Assembly (NCBI GenBank): GCA_030667205.1
Contig: DAOUWH010000083.1
Location: 1 to 6,899 of the forward strand
Direction: 5' to 3'
DNA length: 6,899 bases
From: Nitrospirota bacterium
GTDB lineage: Bacteria; Nitrospirota; Thermodesulfovibrionia; Thermodesulfovibrionales; JdFR-86
Shown here: positions 1-5,535 of the stretch, piece after piece
How the letters are laid out: each line of letters opens with the position of its first letter
Numbering within the stretch: position 1 is the first letter of the stretch
Position numbers and translations under genes: made by a program
The notes under the pieces: model-generated
Told to the model about the DNA's origin: nothing
The model's database searches: none
What the model saw: the letters and a program-made list of their open reading frames with translations, nothing else

Positions 1-455
1 AGGCTCATCTGTCCATACCAGTTATTTCCTTGCTGATAGAAAATGACTGTTACCTGTACTCCCCCGATTGTAGTGTCGTTCAAACTGACTATATCCTGCA
101 CATTCCTGAAGTCGTCGTTGATCCTATTAATGATATTGCCCCCTAATTCCCCGAACTTGAATGTAAGTTCGTTAAGCGGATAATTGAACTTAAAATGCAA
201 ATTTACATTTCTAGCATTGATGTCGATACCGGAACCCATGGCATAATTCCTTGTATCTGCTTTGGCTGTACCAGAGGAAGTCCAGTTACCATTAGCCCAT
301 TGGAATTGCTCAACTACAATATGCGTTCCAGCTGTAGTTATTGTATCCCCAACATTGAATGTTGATTGAGGTGTCAGACCAGAGAATCTAAGACAACACC
401 CTGAAAGTAGTGTTACCATGACAGATATCAATATAAGCGTCATCCCCAACCGCAT
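1..455 (-). CDS. Putative lipoprotein of unknown function, 3' end cut by window edge
   Basis: An open frame of 151 codons runs from an ATG at 455 off the left edge without a stop. The N-terminus is a bacterial lipoprotein signal: MRLGM, then a hydrophobic stretch (residues 5-17), then the lipobox LSGC with the modified cysteine at residue 20 (a second Cys follows). Residue +2 is not Asp, so outer-membrane sorting is plausible by the Lol rule if the host is Gram-negative. The rest looks beta-rich and secreted: many Asn, Thr and Gly, with stretches such as LHFKFNYPLNELTFKFGELG (residues 86-105) that suggest alternating strands. I do not recognise the family. AAGGAGG at 464-470 lies 8 bases before the ATG and supports this start. 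Composition is AT-rich (about 40% GC in bases 1-60, against about 62% in 961-1020 inside rplU), so recent acquisition is possible. It reads away from the rplU operon. Confidence 0.8.
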   Translation of the reverse strand, partial: MRLGMTLILISVMVTLLSGCCLRFSGLTPQSTFNVGDTITTAGTHIVVEQFQWANGNWTSSGTAKADTRNYAMGSGIDINARNVNLHFKFNYPLNELTFKFGELGGNIINRINDDFRNVQDIVSLNDTTIGGVQVTVIFYQQGNNWYGQMS

Positions 456-549
456 ATGTCATGCCTCCTTTCTTCCCCCAAAACATGTCTCACGGAGCAA
501 ATCTTAACCACATCCCGCCCCCAACACGAAACTAAAAAGTAATCTACCT

Positions 550-578
550 ATTTTAGTTGTTTTCTTATAGTGAGTCAA
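550..578 (-). promoter_or_regulatory. Sigma70-type promoter for the lipoprotein gene
   Basis: On the minus strand, TTGACT (573-578) and TAAAAT (550-555) are separated by exactly 17 bases, and each matches the -35/-10 consensus at 5 of 6 positions. Transcription would start near 543, giving a leader of about 88 bases before the lipoprotein ATG at 455. I could not match that G-rich leader to a known riboswitch class. The assignment rests on sequence only. Confidence 0.6.
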
Positions 579-661
579 TGGCATATTGCGCCAAATTATT
601 CTTATTTATTAACGAGTTATGATTTTAAGAGCACGTAATGGATTCTTTTGAGGTAAGTTCT

Positions 662-692
662 TGGGAGAGTTGCTTTTTTACCGAACCTCCCA
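662..692. repeat. Inverted repeat with T6 loop
   Basis: TGGGAG (662-667) plus GTT (669-671) can pair with AAC (684-686) plus CTCCCA (687-692), leaving A668 bulged and a 12-base loop that contains six T. It lies just downstream of the stop codon of the TerC remnant, so it could be that gene's old transcript end, but no T-tract follows the stem on either strand. A role as an intrinsic terminator is therefore unproven. Confidence 0.45.
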
Positions 693-713
693 CACCCAAA
701 AGTAAACCCCTTC

Positions 714-860
714 TCACTCCCCTTTCGGGTGGGGCTGGCGGAGTTTTACAGGGGCGGCCCTGGGGCGCCTGATGCGGAGGTTCAGCATCTCCACAAACAC
801 CGAAAACCCCATCGCAAAATAGATATACCCCCTGGGTATGTGAAGGCCAAGCCCGAAAAA
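714..860 (-). pseudogene. C-terminal remnant of a TerC-family integral membrane protein
   Basis: Read on the minus strand, about 48 codons ending at TGA (714-716) give FFGLG, then HIPRGYIYFAMGFS, then VEMLNLRIRR and a tail with PVKL. From my knowledge of the family this is the signature of the last transmembrane segment and C-terminus of TerC/YgdQ/YoaE-type proteins (usual form HIPKGYIYFAMAFS...E.LN.R.RR). Full TerC domains are around 200 residues or more with several membrane helices. Here everything before the last helix is missing, and the rplU promoter stands immediately upstream. The only nearby ATG in frame (870-872) has no ribosome-binding site and would make a 52-residue peptide. I read this as a decayed gene that was once divergent from rplU and lost its promoter and most of its body by deletion. 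The alternative is a short translated fragment. Confidence 0.75.
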
Positions 861-879
861 GTAAAGACACATTACAGGT

Positions 880-908
880 TTGACATATCGGTTAAATATA
901 TATAAAAT
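880..908 (+). promoter_or_regulatory. Promoter of the rplU-rpmA operon
   Basis: A perfect -35 hexamer TTGACA (880-885) is followed after 17 bases by TAAAAT (903-908), which matches 5 of 6 -10 positions. An alternative TATAAA lies at 901-906. The predicted start near 915 gives a very short leader before the rplU ATG at 933. The quality of the promoter fits strong expression of ribosomal proteins. The hexamers lie about 20 bases from the truncated end of the TerC remnant. Confidence 0.75.
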
Positions 909-917
909 AATAGTTTC

Positions 918-923
918 AGGAGG
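918..923 (+). promoter_or_regulatory. Ribosome-binding site that fixes the rplU start
   Basis: AGGAGG stands 9 bases before the ATG at 933. A TTG at 924 is in frame but directly touches this Shine-Dalgarno sequence, so it cannot be the start. The ATG also gives the canonical L21 N-terminus MYAVVETGGKQY. Confidence 0.85.
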
Positions 924-932
924 TTGCATATT

Positions 933-1247
933 ATGTACGCAGTAGTGGAAACAGGTGGAAAGCAATACAGGGTCGAGGCCGGCACCGAGGTCAAGGTGGA
1001 AAAACTCCAGGCCGACGAGGGCACCGAGGTAACGCTCGACAAGGTACTCGCGGTGGTGAAGGAAGACGGACAGGTCTTCGGCAACCCCTATATCGAGGGC
1101 GCGAGCGTGAGCGCCGAGGTCGTGGGCACGGGCAAGGCCAAGAAGGTCCTCGTCTTCAAGCAGAAGCCCCGGAAGGGTTTTCGAAACCTCAGGGGCCACA
1201 GGCAGGAGTTTACGACTCTGAAGATCAAGGAAATACAGGGGGTCTGA
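933..1247 (+). CDS. rplU: 50S ribosomal protein L21 (bL21)
   Basis: This 104-residue protein is a full-length bL21, a component of the large ribosomal subunit that contacts 23S rRNA and lies near L20. The N-terminal signature MYAVVETGGKQYRV and the C-terminal basic motif KKVLVFKQKPRKGFRN followed by GHRQEFT (residues 69-93) are diagnostic. The length agrees with the usual 100-105 residues. Just upstream are a near-consensus promoter (880-908) and an AGGAGG ribosome-binding site. rpmA follows after 3 bases, the standard bacterial arrangement, so the two are surely co-transcribed. GC content is high, with the AGG and GAG codons typical of the other core genes here. Confidence 0.98.
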   Translation: MYAVVETGGKQYRVEAGTEVKVEKLQADEGTEVTLDKVLAVVKEDGQVFGNPYIEGASVSAEVVGTGKAKKVLVFKQKPRKGFRNLRGHRQEFTTLKIKEIQGV

Positions 1248-1250
1248 GAC

Positions 1251-1511
1251 ATGGCTCATAAAAAAGGCGTAGGAAGCACAAAGAACGGACGCGAGAGCGA
1301 GAGTAAACGTCTCGGCGTTAAAAAGTTCGGCGGGCAGGCCGTGAAGGCTGGGCATATTCTTGTCAGGCAGAGGGGCACCAAGTTCCACCCCGGCACGAAC
1401 GTGGGCAAGGGCAGCGACGACACGCTTTTCTCCCTGGTAGAAGGAGTGGTCACGTTCGAGCGCAGGGGCAGGCAGAAGCTCCAGGTAAGCGTCTACCCGG
1501 CAGAGGGTTAA
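1251..1511 (+). CDS. rpmA: 50S ribosomal protein L27 (bL27)
   Basis: This 86-residue protein is a complete bL27. Its flexible N-terminal tail reaches the peptidyl-transferase centre and helps place the tRNA ends. The tail begins MAHKKGVGSTKNGRES with the conserved Lys/Gly pattern, without the cleavable extension found in Firmicutes. The core motifs KRLGVKKFGGQ (residues 20-30), GHILVRQRGTKFHPGTNVG (34-52) and the FERRGRQK region (70-77) match the family. The gene starts 3 bases after the rplU stop; the GGGGG run at 1238-1242 lies 8 bases upstream and may serve as ribosome-binding site. A terminator follows at 1553-1589, so rplU-rpmA can form a bicistronic transcript. Confidence 0.98.
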   Translation: MAHKKGVGSTKNGRESESKRLGVKKFGGQAVKAGHILVRQRGTKFHPGTNVGKGSDDTLFSLVEGVVTFERRGRQKLQVSVYPAEG

Positions 1512-1552
1512 CGGCAAGCCGAATCCGCAAATTGGACCGGCACCGATAATTG

Positions 1553-1589
1553 AAAAAAGGCGGCTTTTAAACCGCCTTTTTTGTTTTTT
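1553..1589 (+). terminator. Intrinsic terminator between rpmA and obgE
   Basis: An 11-base perfect stem, AAAAAAGGCGG (1553-1563) with CCGCCTTTTTT (1572-1582), encloses an 8-base loop. It is followed by G and six more T (1584-1589). The paired A/T ends also make it potentially bidirectional. It ends only 7 bases before the obgE start codon, which is unusual because obgE is commonly co-transcribed with rplU-rpmA; obgE would then depend on readthrough or on a local promoter. Confidence 0.88.
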
Positions 1590-1596
1590 GGGGACT

Positions 1597-2595
1597 ATGC
1601 AGTTTATCGACTACGTAAAAATCCACGTAAGCTCCGGGCACGGCGGCAAGGGATGCGTCAGCTTCAGGCGCGAGAAGTACATCCCGCGCGGCGGCCCCGA
1701 CGGAGGAGACGGAGGCCGGGGGGGCCACGTCGTATTCCGCGCCGAGGGACACTTAAACACCCTTCTGGACCTCAGGTACCAACGCATCTACAGGGCCAAA
1801 AACGGCCGCCCCGGCATGGGCAAGAAGATGCACGGCGCCGACGGCGCGGACATCTTAATCCCGGTACCCGTGGGCTCGATGCTCAAGGACACCGAAACAG
1901 ACGAGGTCCTCAGCGACCTGGACAGGGAGGGCATGCAGTACATTGCGGCCCTCGGTGGAAAGGGAGGCCAGGGAAACTCCCACTTCGCCACCCCCACCCG
2001 CCAGGCCCCGCGCTTCGCGCAGAGCGGCCTCCCCGGCGAGGAGAGGGACCTCACTGTGGAGTTAAAGCTTCTGGCGGACGTGGGCCTGATAGGGCTCCCT
2101 AACGCGGGGAAATCCACGCTTATCTCGGTAATATCCGCCGCAAGGCCGAAGATAGCGGATTATCCGTTCACAACGCTCGTTCCGAACCTCGGCGTGGTAA
2201 AGGCGGGCGAGGAGTGGCGGAGCTTTGTGGTGGCCGACATCCCCGGCCTAATAGAGGGGGCGCACAGGGGCGCGGGCCTGGGGCACCAGTTCCTGAGGCA
2301 CGTGGAACGCACAAGCCTCCTTCTGCACCTTGTGGACATATCCCAGGCGGCGGAGGGAGACCCTGTGGAAAATCTCAAGACCCTTAACCGGGAGCTTAAG
2401 CTCTACAACCCCGGGCTGCTGAAGAAGCCGCAGGCCGTGGCAGGCACAAAGACCGACGTCGTGGACAAGGAAAAACTTGACAGGCTCAAGGAATACTGCA
2501 AAACTAATGGGATTGATTTTTATCCCATCTCCGGAGTTACTGGGGACGGGGTAAAAAACCTTGTAGGGTACCTTTCGAAAAAGGTGGCAAAATGA
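1597..2595 (+). CDS. obgE: GTPase Obg/CgtA, ribosome assembly and stress GTPase
   Basis: This 332-residue Obg GTPase acts in 50S subunit maturation and growth-rate control at the ribosome. Residues 1-158 form the glycine-rich Obg fold (MQFIDYVKIHV, GHGGKGCVSFRREKY, GGPDGGDGGRGG, GGKGGQGN). The G domain follows: G1 GLPNAGKS (166-173), switch region with DYPFTT (188-193), G3 DIPGL (214-218) and a G5-like SGVTGDG (312-318). The G4 position reads TKTD (284-287) rather than the usual NKxD. No C-terminal OCT-like extension is present (E. coli ObgE is about 390 residues). The ATG at 1597 gives the canonical N-terminus. An in-frame TTG at 1588 lies in the terminator T-tract and adds only three residues. 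There is no well-placed Shine-Dalgarno sequence: GGGG at 1590-1593 is only 3 bases from the ATG. The stop overlaps the proB start (ATGA). Confidence 0.96.
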   Translation: MQFIDYVKIHVSSGHGGKGCVSFRREKYIPRGGPDGGDGGRGGHVVFRAEGHLNTLLDLRYQRIYRAKNGRPGMGKKMHGADGADILIPVPVGSMLKDTETDEVLSDLDREGMQYIAALGGKGGQGNSHFATPTRQAPRFAQSGLPGEERDLTVELKLLADVGLIGLPNAGKSTLISVISAARPKIADYPFTTLVPNLGVVKAGEEWRSFVVADIPGLIEGAHRGAGLGHQFLRHVERTSLLLHLVDISQAAEGDPVENLKTLNRELKLYNPGLLKKPQAVAGTKTDVVDKEKLDRLKEYCKTNGIDFYPISGVTGDGVKNLVGYLSKKVAK

Positions 2596-3689
2596 GGCTG
2601 ATAGTAAAGATCGGAAGCAACATAGTCGCGGGCGGCGAGGACAGCCTTAACGCAAGGCGCATACGCTCCATCGCGCGCGCGGTCTCGGCAGTGGGCGACA
2701 TGGGCCACGAGGTGGTGCTCGTATCCTCCGGCGCAATAGCCGCGGGCATGAAGAAGATGGGCCTTAAGCGCAGGCCAAAGGACATAATGCTCAAGCAGGC
2801 CGTTGCCGCGGCGGGACAGCCCGCCCTCATGTGGATGTACGAAAAACATTTTAAAACGTTCAAAAAGAAGGTGGCTCAAGTTCTTCTCACAAGGGACGGG
2901 CTCTCGGACAGGAAGATGTACATCAACTCCAAAAATACTTTAAGCACCCTTCTTGAGCACGGCCTTGTGCCCATTTTAAACGAAAACGACACCGTCGCAA
3001 CCGACGAGATACGCTTTGGCGACAACGACCAGCTTGCCTTCCTTGTTGCCGCCCTTACCGAGGCCGACAGGCTCGTCATCCTCTCGGACGTCGCGGGGTT
3101 TTATACACAGGACCCAAAGAAGCACAAGAAGGCGTCCATCATCAGGACGGTCACGAAGATTACCGATGAGATGAAAAAGAAGGCAAGCGCCTCGGGGAGC
3201 GAGTACGGCACCGGGGGGATGTACTCCAAGCTGCTGGCCGCGGAGAAAGCCATGAACAGCGGCATCACCGTAAACATCATAAACGGCCACAAGCCCGGCC
3301 TCCTTGTCTCGCTGGTGAAGGGCTCGCGTCACGGCACGGAGTTTACAGCCGCCGCCGACAGGCTCGCCGCGCGCAAGAGCTGGATAGCCTTCGGCATAAG
3401 GATGAAGGGCTCGGTGAAGCTCGACGGCGGCGCGGTAAAAGCGATCGTAGAGCGTGGCAAGAGCCTGCTTCCCTCGGGCATAGTCGCGGTCGAGGGGACC
3501 TTTAACATAGGCGACGCCGTCTATTGCCTCGATGCGAATGGACAGCGCATCGCCAAGGGCATCACCAACTATTCGTCCGAGGACGTGCTGAAGATTATGG
3601 GCAAAAAGACCTCGGAAATGCAGGGGGCGCTGGGCTACCGCTACTCCGACGAGGTCGTGCACCGCGACAATATGGTGATTTTAAAGTAG
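2592..3689 (+). CDS. proB: Glutamate 5-kinase with C-terminal PUA domain
   Basis: This 365-residue enzyme phosphorylates L-glutamate with ATP to gamma-glutamyl phosphate, the committed and usually proline-inhibited step of cytosolic proline synthesis. The amino acid kinase domain spans residues 1-255: VKIGSN (5-10), VSSGAIAAG (44-52), the QAVAAAGQ segment (69-76), NEND (130-133), FGDND (142-146), LSDVAG (164-169) and GTGGMYSK (206-213). K6, S46, D133, N145, S165, D166 and K213 align with the E. coli catalytic and substrate-binding set at a constant offset of 4. A PUA domain occupies roughly 275-355. Length matches E. coli ProB (367). It overlaps obgE by 4 bases, suggesting translational coupling. 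No proA follows, so gamma-glutamyl phosphate reductase must be encoded elsewhere. Confidence 0.97.
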   Translation: MRLIVKIGSNIVAGGEDSLNARRIRSIARAVSAVGDMGHEVVLVSSGAIAAGMKKMGLKRRPKDIMLKQAVAAAGQPALMWMYEKHFKTFKKKVAQVLLTRDGLSDRKMYINSKNTLSTLLEHGLVPILNENDTVATDEIRFGDNDQLAFLVAALTEADRLVILSDVAGFYTQDPKKHKKASIIRTVTKITDEMKKKASASGSEYGTGGMYSKLLAAEKAMNSGITVNIINGHKPGLLVSLVKGSRHGTEFTAAADRLAARKSWIAFGIRMKGSVKLDGGAVKAIVERGKSLLPSGIVAVEGTFNIGDAVYCLDANGQRIAKGITNYSSEDVLKIMGKKTSEMQGALGYRYSDEVVHRDNMVILK

Positions 3690-3697
3690 GAGCATAA

Positions 3698-4444
3698 ATG
3701 AGGACAGCCAACCCCGCATTAAATGCAAAGACCTTTCAAGGATTCGCGCGCGTCTCGGACCCTTCCCGCGCGATGACGATACAGGGGACCGTAAACAAGA
3801 CCGGGGTCCTGCTTTTTCTGCTTCTGTTGACGGCATCGTGGACGTGGGGCAAGTTTTTCAGCGCCGGGAATCCCGCCGCCGTCTATCCATTGATAATAGG
3901 AGGGGCGATAGGCGGACTTATCGTTGCCCTTATAACCATATTCAAAAAAGAGTGGGCAGGAGTTACGGCCCCCGTCTACGCCCTGCTCGAGGGGCTGGTG
4001 CTCGGCGGGATATCCGCGGTCTTCGAGGCAATGTATCCGGGCATTGTGATTCAGGCGGTGGGGCTTACGTTCGGAACGCTCTTTGGCCTTCTCATCGCCT
4101 TCAAGTCGGGCTGGATAAAAGCCACGGAGAATTTCAAACTGGGCGTGGTAGCGGCCACCGGCGGCATCTTCATGGTCTACATGGTCACTTTCATCCTTGG
4201 CTTCTTCGGCATCCAAATGTCCTTTATCCACGGAAGCGGGATAATGGGAATAGGCTTCAGCCTCTTCGTGGTGGTCATCGCCGCGCTGAACCTTGTGCTC
4301 GACTTTGATTTCATAGAGCATGGCGCAGAGAGCGGGGCCCCTAAGTACATGGAATGGTACGCGGCCTTCGGGCTGATGGTCACCCTGATATGGCTGTATC
4401 TCGAGATTCTGAGATTGCTTGCGAAACTACGGAATAGAAGATAG
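3698..4444 (+). CDS. Bax inhibitor-1/YccA-like family membrane protein (BaxI_1 type)
   Basis: This 248-residue protein has about seven membrane segments, near residues 32-50, 62-82, 90-111, 115-136, 148-172, 180-202 and 217-243. A short cytoplasmic N-terminus carries NPAL (5-8) and MTIQGTVNKTG (26-36), and the end is basic (KLRNRR). The N-terminal pattern and the LVLDFDFIEHGAE segment (199-211) after helix 6 match the bacterial subgroup of the Bax inhibitor-1 superfamily known as BaxI_1 (Pfam PF12811, COG4760). Acidic residues D202 and D204, with E236 in the last helix, sit where the superfamily has its di-acidic pH/calcium switch; a channel function here is inference. Its physiological role in bacteria is unknown. 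AGGAG at 3688-3692, overlapping the proB stop, lies 5 bases before the ATG, so it probably shares the proB transcript. Its last 18 bases overlap the convergent DUF4416 gene. Confidence 0.9.
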   Translation: MRTANPALNAKTFQGFARVSDPSRAMTIQGTVNKTGVLLFLLLLTASWTWGKFFSAGNPAAVYPLIIGGAIGGLIVALITIFKKEWAGVTAPVYALLEGLVLGGISAVFEAMYPGIVIQAVGLTFGTLFGLLIAFKSGWIKATENFKLGVVAATGGIFMVYMVTFILGFFGIQMSFIHGSGIMGIGFSLFVVVIAALNLVLDFDFIEHGAESGAPKYMEWYAAFGLMVTLIWLYLEILRLLAKLRNRR

Positions 4445-4981
4445 GCCTCTTAAAAACCTCTTCCGCGCCTCGTGAAAAAGTTTCAGGTGGTGTTCGTCGC
4501 GGTAATCCCTGTAGGTGTAGTAGTAAGGTTTAAAGCCATCCCTTATGTAAGAGAGCGCAACCTCGGCGAAGATGCCCCTGCCCAGGCATATGCGGTGAGA
4601 GTAGTCCTTGGTCGAGGCGAGCACGACCTTCGCCATGGTCATGTAGCCGGGGTCGAGGTTCACGTTCCGCTTGCCGCCGGTGGAGAGTTCCGCTTCAAGG
4701 GAATTCGTAAATAGTTTTATCTCCACAAGAGAGTCCTGCTGGATAAGGTTTCCGAAGAATAAAAACCTCCTCAGGATGTCAGGGCCGAGTTCTTCTTCGT
4801 AATGGTCGGTGTAGTCCCAGGCGCGGGGGGCGGTCTCCATAACGATGGGGCCGAACATCCCGGCAAGGCGCTCCTTTGCCTTGAGGTAATACTCCTCCTT
4901 TGCGTAAAGCACGCCGACAAGAAGCAGGGCTTTTACATTAGGAATCGAACCTTTTTTATTAATGGAAGCCAAGATACCCAT
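4427..4981 (-). CDS. DUF4416 family protein
   Basis: This 184-residue soluble protein has no signal peptide or membrane segment. It carries the conserved blocks I associate with DUF4416 (Pfam PF14385): the VKALLLVGVLY start of the domain (16-26), FGPI (43-46), DYTDHYEEELG (56-66), EIKLFTNSLE (87-96), NVNLDPGY (106-113), VVLASTKDYSHRI (119-131), GIFAEV (136-141) and TYRDYR (156-161). The family is common in Deltaproteobacteria, Nitrospirota and related groups; its function is unknown to me. The invariant Asp, Lys, His, Arg and Glu residues in these blocks suggest an enzyme or nucleotide-binding protein, which is inference. The ATG is 17 bases after the thioredoxin-gene stop, without a proper Shine-Dalgarno sequence, so translation may be coupled. 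The first 12 or so residues are weakly constrained. Its 3' end overlaps the opposite-strand membrane protein gene by 18 bases. Confidence 0.9.
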   Translation of the reverse strand: MGILASINKKGSIPNVKALLLVGVLYAKEEYYLKAKERLAGMFGPIVMETAPRAWDYTDHYEEELGPDILRRFLFFGNLIQQDSLVEIKLFTNSLEAELSTGGKRNVNLDPGYMTMAKVVLASTKDYSHRICLGRGIFAEVALSYIRDGFKPYYYTYRDYRDEHHLKLFHEARKRFLRGLSSIP

Positions 4982-4998
4982 TCGGATGAAAGGGGGGT

Positions 4999-5535
4999 CT
5001 ACGACTCCTCTTCGAGGAGCTTGTTGATGAAGGCGACCGCGCCGGGGTCTTTGAAATCGGCGGGGCCGATGATCTTCCTCCTGAGGATGCCTTTCTTGCC
5101 CACTATGTAGGTCTCGGGCACTCCGGTGAGTCCGTAGGCCCGGGCAGCCGAGCCGTCGCCGTCGATGTAAAGCGGCAGGGTGAAATTGTTATCGGCAAGA
5201 TATTTAACGGCCCTCAGGGGGTCGTCGTCGTATACCACCGTGACAAGTTGAAAGCCGGGGTTGTCGCCCTTAACGTCATATAGGAGCTGAAGACCGGGCA
5301 TCTCTTCCTTGCAGGTATCGCACCACGTAGCCCAGAAATTTATTAGCACCACGCTGCCCTTTTTCGAGGACAAACTCCAGAGGTTGCCGTCCAGGTCCTT
5401 AAGGTTGATGTCGGGGGCCTTAAAACCCTCGGCGACAAGAGGCGCCCTGGGCGTGTCGTCGCCCGACCTGCCAAACAATATGAGCGCAACACCGATGCCA
5501 ATAACGGCCACAATAACAAGTGCCTTAGCCTTCAA
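4999..5535 (-). CDS. TlpA/ResA-type membrane-anchored thiol-disulfide oxidoreductase
   Basis: This 178-residue protein has an N-terminal signal anchor (hydrophobic residues 5-21 after MKAKA, no lipobox Cys) and a periplasmic thioredoxin-fold domain of the AhpC-TSA/Redoxin TlpA type. Visible elements are the strand plus active site VVLINFWATWCDTCKEEMP (62-80) with CxxC at C72/C75, the VVYDDD segment (100-105) and the cis-proline loop GVP (138-140) followed by ETYIV. Proteins of this type reduce disulfides outside the cytoplasm, often for cytochrome c maturation; no cytochrome genes are near, so the substrate is unknown. The start is TTG at 5535: GGAGG at 5543-5547 lies 7 bases upstream, and the frame has no earlier ATG or GTG before a stop at 5554-5556. 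Probably in an operon with the DUF4416 gene 17 bases downstream. Confidence 0.92.
   Translation of the reverse strand: MKAKALVIVAVIGIGVALILFGRSGDDTPRAPLVAEGFKAPDINLKDLDGNLWSLSSKKGSVVLINFWATWCDTCKEEMPGLQLLYDVKGDNPGFQLVTVVYDDDPLRAVKYLADNNFTLPLYIDGDGSAARAYGLTGVPETYIVGKKGILRRKIIGPADFKDPGAVAFINKLLEEES

Larger units (their letters stand above)
456..932. other. Stretch without an intact gene between the divergent lipoprotein and rplU genes
   Basis: This stretch of nearly 480 bases holds no convincing intact coding region. From left to right it contains the ribosome-binding site and leader of the lipoprotein gene (456-543), its promoter (550-578), an AT-rich segment in which I see nothing definite (579-661), an inverted repeat (662-692), the remnant of a TerC-family gene (714-860), and the rplU promoter and ribosome-binding site (880-923). 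Composition changes from AT-rich to GC-rich at about 680-720, near the end of the TerC remnant. Confidence 0.7.

Noticed and set aside
456..543. A riboswitch (cyclic di-GMP, fluoride or preQ1 type) in the lipoprotein leader
   Set aside because: I could not find the conserved core of any of these classes by eye.
870..872. ATG as a possible start for a 52-residue TerC-derived peptide
   Set aside because: There is no ribosome-binding site before it, it lies within the rplU promoter region, and the product would keep only one membrane helix of the TerC domain.
714..1517. A 267-codon minus-strand open frame across rplU and rpmA
   Set aside because: Its part over 933-1511 is the antisense shadow of L21 and L27. 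Only the last 48 or so codons (714-860) resemble a known family (TerC).
1545..1550. GATAAT as a -10 box of a local obgE promoter
   Set aside because: There is no acceptable -35 hexamer at 16-18 bases upstream and no TGn extension, so it is not listed as a feature. It is mentioned only as an option in the finding on the terminator.
1581..2102. A 173-codon plus-strand frame inside obgE
   Set aside because: It is extremely Arg/Pro/Gly-rich, as expected for an off-frame reading of GC-rich coding DNA, and it overlaps the well-supported Obg frame.
2976..3662. A 228-codon minus-strand frame opposite proB
   Set aside because: It is fully contained in proB, which has all catalytic motifs. The antisense protein shows no recognisable family pattern.
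3719..4321. A 200-codon minus-strand frame opposite the Bax inhibitor-like gene
   Set aside because: It is the highly charged mirror of a hydrophobic membrane protein, which is a typical antisense artefact.
5005..5019. CTCCTC/GAGGAG hairpin as a terminator between the thioredoxin and DUF4416 genes
   Set aside because: It lies inside coding sequence (the Glu codons at the thioredoxin C-terminus), the stem is only six pairs, and no T-tract follows.
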